From: 66-474 sp051962095
GTDB taxonomy: Bacteria; Pseudomonadota; Gammaproteobacteria; Xanthomonadales; Rhodanobacteraceae
Assembly: GCA_051962095.1 (NCBI GenBank)
Contig: JBQCCP010000157.1
Coordinates: 1-25,754, forward strand
Direction of reading: 5' to 3'
Length of the DNA: 25,754 nucleotides
Every line of letters starts with the position of its first letter. Positions within the stretch are counted from its first letter, which is position 1. The position numbers were made by a program, and so were the translations under genes. Under the pieces are notes generated by a model. It did not search any database, was not told where the DNA came from, and worked only from the letters and a program-made list of their open reading frames with translations. Below, one piece after another: positions 21,802-25,754 of this stretch.

Positions 21802-23598
21802 ATGGCTGATGTTTTCGTTTCCTACGCACGTGCCGACAAGGCGCGCGTCACACCTCTGGTTGCCGCAATCGAGGCGAAGGGCTGGTCGGTGTGGTGGGAT
21901 CCCGAGATCAGCCCGGGCCGGGAGTTCGACGACGAGATCGACGTCGAGCTGCAGGCCGCCAAGTCGGTACTGGTGGTATGGACGCCGACGTCGGTGGTGT
22001 CGCGGTGGGTGCGCGGCGAGGCGCGCGATGCCGCCGAGCGCGGCATCCTGGTGCCGGTCCGCTTCGATCAGGCGCGGCTGCCGATCGACGTGCGCGCGAT
22101 CCATACCACCGACCTCGACGACTGGGGCGAGGATGCTTCCCATCCCGTCCTGCAGGAGTGCCTGAATGCGCTGGCGGCGATGATCGCGCGGACCATGGCT
22201 GCGCAAGCGCCGAACACGGGCGGTGGGTCGACCGCACCCGCTTCGGCCAGGGAGTCCGCTCGTTTTTCGATTTGCGTGCTGCCGTTCGTCAACATGAGCG
22301 GCGACCCCGAACAGGAATACTTCAGCGATGGCATCACCGAGGACATCCTGACCGATCTCAGCAAGATCTCGGCGCTGTCGGTCATCTCGCGCAACGGTTC
22401 TTTCATGTACAAGGGCAAGCAAGTCGACATCCCGCAGGTTGCTCGCGACTTGAAGGTCACTCACGTGCTGGAAGGCAGCGTGCGCAAGGCCGGTGGGCGA
22501 GTGCGGATCAGCGCACAGTTGATCGACGGTGGCAGCAACCGGCACGTCTGGGCCGAACGTTACGACCGCGATGCAAGCGACATCTTCGCGCTGCAGGACG
22601 AGATTTCTCACGCCATTGCCAAGGCGTTGAAGTTGCGTTTGCTGCCGGAGGAAAAGAAAGCCATCGAGCGGCGTGGCACCGACAGCGTCGAGGCACATGA
22701 CCTCTATTTGATGGCACGGCAGATCTACGTAACCAGTCGGGAAGACGAACGTGCCTCGCAAGCCATCGTGCGTACCTGCACGCGCGCGGTCGAAATCGAC
22801 CCGAATTACGCGCAGGCCTGGGCACTGATGGCGATGGGCTTTCGAAATTTGCGCGAGCTCGGGGTCGAATCGGACGACGGCATGGCGGCCGCGGAACGGG
22901 CGCTGACGCTGGACCCGAAGCTCGCCGAGGCGCATGCGGTCAAGGCTTACATCCTGCAGATGCAAGGCGCGATGGATGGGGCCATCGCCGAGGCCGAGAT
23001 TGCCTTGAAACTGGATCCTGAATCCTACGAGGTCAATCGCACTGCCGGACGGCTGAACTACCAACTGCATCGATTCGAAGATGCGGCGCGGTTCTTTGAC
23101 AAGGCAGTGAACCTCATGGACTCGGACGTCAACTCGGCGATGATGCTGGTGAGTTCGTATCGGGCGCTGGGTAATGTCACTGGAATGCGCCACGCTGCCG
23201 AAGTGGCTTCGAAACGCGCGGATGCCATTCTGAGCCGCGATCAAAACAATTCAGGGGTCATGGCATATAGCGCCGTGGCGCTTGGATCCCTCGGCGAGGG
23301 AGAAAGAGCGAAAGCACGCATGAGCCGCGCACTACTGATCGATCCCGATAACCGGGACATGCGCTACAACTTTGCGTGTGCCCTGAACAATTACCTGGAC
23401 GACAAAGTTGCGGCGCTTGAGATGCTGGGGCCGCTGTTCTCGGCAATCACCGTGTCGCTGTTGCGCTATCTGAAGACCGATCCGGACCTTGCGTCGCTGC
23501 ACGACGACCCGCGCTACCAGGCCATGGTCGCTGCCGCAGAAGCGCGGCTAGCGGCCGCGAAGCAGACAGCGGCCTCCGAAAGCAAGCAGCCCGCGTAA
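21802..23598 (+). CDS. TIR / TolB-like / TPR protein, separate copy 5
   Basis: A 598-aa paralog of the four array genes, about 8.8 kb downstream of copy 4. The TIR domain has DPEISPGREFDDEID and SRWVRGEARDAAERG, keeping W69 and E73; in this domain it is closest to copy 2. The TolB-like domain (GDPEQEYFSDGITED, VISRNGSFMYKGKQ) and the TPR half (EDERASQAIV, LMDSDVNSAMMLVSSYRALG) are closest to copy 4, and both end in KQPA. It has no signal peptide or membrane helix. It has its own promoter-like box and follows the RsbU-like phosphatase. It converges on the SLOG/transmembrane gene, with a hairpin between them. As for the others, NAD cleavage or cyclisation is inferred from the glutamate; signal and partner are unknown. 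Confidence 0.88.
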   Translation: MADVFVSYARADKARVTPLVAAIEAKGWSVWWDPEISPGREFDDEIDVELQAAKSVLVVWTPTSVVSRWVRGEARDAAERGILVPVRFDQARLPIDVRAIHTTDLDDWGEDASHPVLQECLNALAAMIARTMAAQAPNTGGGSTAPASARESARFSICVLPFVNMSGDPEQEYFSDGITEDILTDLSKISALSVISRNGSFMYKGKQVDIPQVARDLKVTHVLEGSVRKAGGRVRISAQLIDGGSNRHVWAERYDRDASDIFALQDEISHAIAKALKLRLLPEEKKAIERRGTDSVEAHDLYLMARQIYVTSREDERASQAIVRTCTRAVEIDPNYAQAWALMAMGFRNLRELGVESDDGMAAAERALTLDPKLAEAHAVKAYILQMQGAMDGAIAEAEIALKLDPESYEVNRTAGRLNYQLHRFEDAARFFDKAVNLMDSDVNSAMMLVSSYRALGNVTGMRHAAEVASKRADAILSRDQNNSGVMAYSAVALGSLGEGERAKARMSRALLIDPDNRDMRYNFACALNNYLDDKVAALEMLGPLFSAITVSLLRYLKTDPDLASLHDDPRYQAMVAAAEARLAAAKQTAASESKQPA

Positions 23599-23650
23599 GA
23601 AACAGTTTCTCCATCCCGTCCGCTATCGTTCTGATTTTCGTCATCCCGGG

Positions 23651-23674
23651 GCATCGCCGTTTTTTCGGCGATGC
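23651..23674 (-). terminator. Hairpin between convergent TIR copy 5 and SLOG-membrane genes
   Basis: GCATCGCCG (23651-23659), a loop of six T, then CGGCGATGC (23666-23674): a perfect 9-bp stem starting 7 bases after the minus-strand stop. It lacks a T-tail on either side, so termination is likely but not classical. It may serve both genes. Confidence 0.55.
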
Positions 23675-23681
23675 TTGCGCC

Positions 23682-25511
23682 TCACATCTTCCCCGCTTCC
23701 AGCGGGCGCTGGCGGTGCATCACCGCCCACTCGACGTGCTCGGCCAGCGACGCTTCGCCCAGCGCGCGCAGGATCTCGCGCTGCTCCTCGGCGTCCTCGG
23801 CCTTGTCCAGCGCGGTGCGTGCGTTGCCGAACACCCGTTCCATGAAGCGGTACTGGCGGATCAATTCGCGGTCGGCCTTGCGGAACGAATACGCTTCGCG
23901 CACCGCCGCGAAGATCGAGAAAAATGCCATCACCACGATCAGGTTGTTCTTGGCGTCCACCGACAGCCGGTGCACCAGCACCGCCAGTACCACGCTGATG
24001 AAGATGCCGGCGAGCAGACACATCGCACCGATCGCCTCGTTGACACGATGGCTGCGTTCGCGCTGCTCGGTGCGGACCCGGTAGTAACCGAGTTCGCCGT
24101 GGGTGGCGTCGCCGACCCATTCGTCGATCACGCCGTGCAACGATGCTTCGTCCCGCGGCCCCGGCCAGGCCGGGCCGAACAGTCCCGCGCTGCGCATCAC
24201 GTTGCGCACCCAGCCCAGTTCGATGTCCTGCTTCTGCAACAGGCTGTCGTGGGCGAACTCGGGATCGCCGGTCAGGGAAATGCCGGCGCGCCGCCAGTAG
24301 CACTGCACGCGCAGCCCCTCGGCCAGCGCCCGGTAGTCGAGGTACTTGCGGTGCCAGCCGCGCCGCTTCGCGATGGCGCTCACCACCACCCCGGTCGCAA
24401 ACAGGAACATGAACACGAACAGCATGTTGTCCTGATCGGGCAGGTTGTCGTACATGGTGAAGGCCACGCCCATCACGAACGCGACCAGGTAGATCACCCG
24501 CATGGCCAGCAGCACGCGCTTCTGGAAATGGATCGCCAGCCAATCGGCGGTGCGGAACAGCGCGGTAGGTGACGATTGCGTCGACGTGTTGTCGCCTGCA
24601 GCGGAAGCCGCATCTTCGATGCCGACGCCGCCGGCCTCGATTTCCTCGCGGTACTTCGCGGCATCGATGTTGAAGGCGTCGGTGTGCGCGAACACCGTGC
24701 GGAACGCCTGCGGCATCGGCACGTCGGGTTCGGACGCCTCGTCGAGGTTGCGCCAGATCACCTGCCCCGGCCGGAGTGGCGCAGCCGGTGCGCCGCCCCG
24801 CGCATCGCGCGAACACACGACATGGCACAGCAGGCGCTCGTCGCCGCCCCCGTACAGGCGTGGGCGCCGGTCGCGCCTGCGCTCGAAGTCACCCGGGGGC
24901 GTGCCGGTCAGGAAATATTCCACGATCTGCGCGGTACCGCCCAGACGGTGCGACGGCTTGCCGTCCCAGATCGCCAGCAGCAGGTGACAATGCCGTGCCA
25001 CGAACATTCCCACCTGCGCGTATTGGCGGTTGCGTTCGTAGCCCGGCGTGGCCACCGCGGCGTGCGTATGCCCGGTCAGCAACGGCAGTTCGATCAGACG
25101 CGCACGGGTGCACAGTGATTCGAATCGGTCGCGCGCCGTGGCGTCGGTGAAATCCTGTGCATACAACTCGCGCGCGAACGGCAGCGGCGCGACGAGTTGC
25201 GCGCCGAGATCCAGGCCTTCCTCGGCCACCAGTTGATCGCCGCCCTCGGCCAGCGGCGACAGGATCGTCAGCGGCGCGTGCGGAAACTCGCGCTGGAGTT
25301 GCCCGAGGAGCTGCCGCACGCGCCCGCGTATCGATTCGATCTCGCCCGCCGCGATGTTGCGGTGGCTGGTGACGCCGACGACCAGCGGCGCGAATGCGGC
25401 GCTCGCCTGCGTTTCCTGGCTCGCGTCCAACGCAAAAGCGGAGGCCTCGGCAGCGCGCGGATCCTCGCGCGTTGCCTGGTTCCCGGAAAGCGTGTTCCTT
25501 GGCACGTTCAT
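23682..25511 (-). CDS. SLOG-like Rossmann domain fused to two transmembrane hairpins
   Basis: A 609-aa protein. Residues about 40-205 look like a SLOG/LOG (DprA-like) nucleotide-binding fold: LVVGVTSHRNI at the first strand, LSPLAEGGDQLVAEEG as the glycine-containing turn, LLLAIWDGKP as a later strand, and GGTAQIVEYFL. A hydrophilic linker follows. There are then four predicted helices in two pairs (about 334-354 with 363-381, and 492-514 with 522-540). The helix after the first pair reads LDYRALAEGLRVQCYW, which resembles the SLATT/DUF4231-type membrane domains linked to SLOG and nucleotide-signal systems. I infer a membrane effector gated by a nucleotide ligand. The start at 25511 has AGTAGG about 8 bases upstream and lies 7 bases after the stop of the preceding gene. 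It converges on TIR copy 5. The domain calls are by pattern only. Confidence 0.65.
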   Translation of the reverse strand: MNVPRNTLSGNQATREDPRAAEASAFALDASQETQASAAFAPLVVGVTSHRNIAAGEIESIRGRVRQLLGQLQREFPHAPLTILSPLAEGGDQLVAEEGLDLGAQLVAPLPFARELYAQDFTDATARDRFESLCTRARLIELPLLTGHTHAAVATPGYERNRQYAQVGMFVARHCHLLLAIWDGKPSHRLGGTAQIVEYFLTGTPPGDFERRRDRRPRLYGGGDERLLCHVVCSRDARGGAPAAPLRPGQVIWRNLDEASEPDVPMPQAFRTVFAHTDAFNIDAAKYREEIEAGGVGIEDAASAAGDNTSTQSSPTALFRTADWLAIHFQKRVLLAMRVIYLVAFVMGVAFTMYDNLPDQDNMLFVFMFLFATGVVVSAIAKRRGWHRKYLDYRALAEGLRVQCYWRRAGISLTGDPEFAHDSLLQKQDIELGWVRNVMRSAGLFGPAWPGPRDEASLHGVIDEWVGDATHGELGYYRVRTEQRERSHRVNEAIGAMCLLAGIFISVVLAVLVHRLSVDAKNNLIVVMAFFSIFAAVREAYSFRKADRELIRQYRFMERVFGNARTALDKAEDAEEQREILRALGEASLAEHVEWAVMHRQRPLEAGKM

Positions 25512-25518
25512 GTCGCGC

Positions 25519-25754
25519 CTACTTCATGACTCCGCTGTTGCGGATTTCTGGATCAATGACGCCCAGCAGTCCATCGGAACGCTGGATGATCAGGTGGAAG
25601 TCGAAGGTCGCCCGATCCGCGTTCGCATCGAACAGTGTCAGTTGCGCGGTATCGCCCCGCGACACCATCGTGCGCGTCGGGAAGGCGGCGCGTCCCAGCG
25701 GATCCCGGCTGCCGCATTCTCCACCCTTACGTTCGGCAGCCTCCATGGCTGCCG
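25519..25754 (-). CDS. Unrecognised protein, C-terminal part (5' end outside window)
   Basis: The minus-strand frame is open from the window edge to a TAG at 25519-25521. An internal ATG at 25746 could be a start, but the frame continues beyond the window, so this is probably the tail of a longer protein. The visible 77 or so residues are hydrophilic, then beta-strand-like (TAQLTLFDANADR, FDFHLIIQRSDGLLGVIDPE). There is no signal, membrane helix or recognisable motif. The stop lies 7 bases before the SLOG-membrane gene, so the two are probably one operon and may act together. I cannot assign a function. Confidence 0.5.
   Translation of the reverse strand, partial: AAMEAAERKGGECGSRDPLGRAAFPTRTMVSRGDTAQLTLFDANADRATFDFHLIIQRSDGLLGVIDPEIRNSGVMK

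Overview
The window is GC-rich, densely coding gammaproteobacterial chromosome. The PBP1B + TPR-lipoprotein pair, the ClC/dxs/HNH gene set and the composition of the signalling genes suggest Xanthomonadales (Rhodanobacteraceae or Xanthomonadaceae). That placement is an inference from protein resemblance; no rRNA or other taxonomic marker is present. I see no tRNA, insertion sequence, integrase, CRISPR array or attachment site.

Layout. (1) 1-5.6 kb is housekeeping: the 3' end of mrcB (PBP1B), an LpoP-like TPR lipoprotein, dxs, a ClC-type anion transporter with CBS domains, and a small HNH endonuclease. (2) 5.77-12.99 kb is a head-to-tail array of four paralogous genes, each encoding an N-terminal TIR domain, a TolB/FlgO-like middle domain and a C-terminal TPR region. 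All retain the WxxxE glutamate expected of NAD-cleaving TIR domains. (3) 13.06-20.14 kb, minus strand, is a signalling run. In transcription order it holds an RsbW-like kinase, a STAS protein, an ECF sigma factor, a membrane protein fusing an anti-sigma-like N-terminus to about 32 tandem decapeptide repeats, a 982-aa HExxH metalloprotease/propeller/beta-barrel protein, and a PrsW-family intramembrane protease. (4) 20.4-21.7 kb, plus strand, is a divergent RsbU-like GAF/PP2C phosphatase, followed by a fifth TIR-TolB-TPR paralog at 21.8-23.6 kb. (5) 23.7-25.5 kb, minus strand, is a SLOG-like Rossmann domain joined to two transmembrane hairpins, preceded by the 3' end of an unrecognised gene cut by the window edge.

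How the parts may work together (inference). Region 3 plus the phosphatase looks like a complete envelope-stress circuit: a partner-switching module next to an ECF sigma/membrane anti-sigma pair, with two proteases that could release the sigma factor. PrsW is known in Bacillus subtilis to cleave the anti-sigma factor RsiW. The sigma gene carries a textbook ECF-type promoter (AAC-N16-CGTA) directly upstream. The five TIR proteins flank this circuit. The convergent SLOG-membrane gene beside the fifth TIR gene recalls the TIR/SLOG pairing of Thoeris defence, where a TIR-made nucleotide activates a SLOG-containing effector. The two themes, a repeat-ectodomain anti-sigma cascade and a multi-TIR/SLOG-membrane locus, are the best candidates here for an undescribed system.

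There is no gene-free stretch longer than 300 bases. The longest gaps are the divergent region 20145-20405 and the 17036-17205 leader; both contain structure described in the features.
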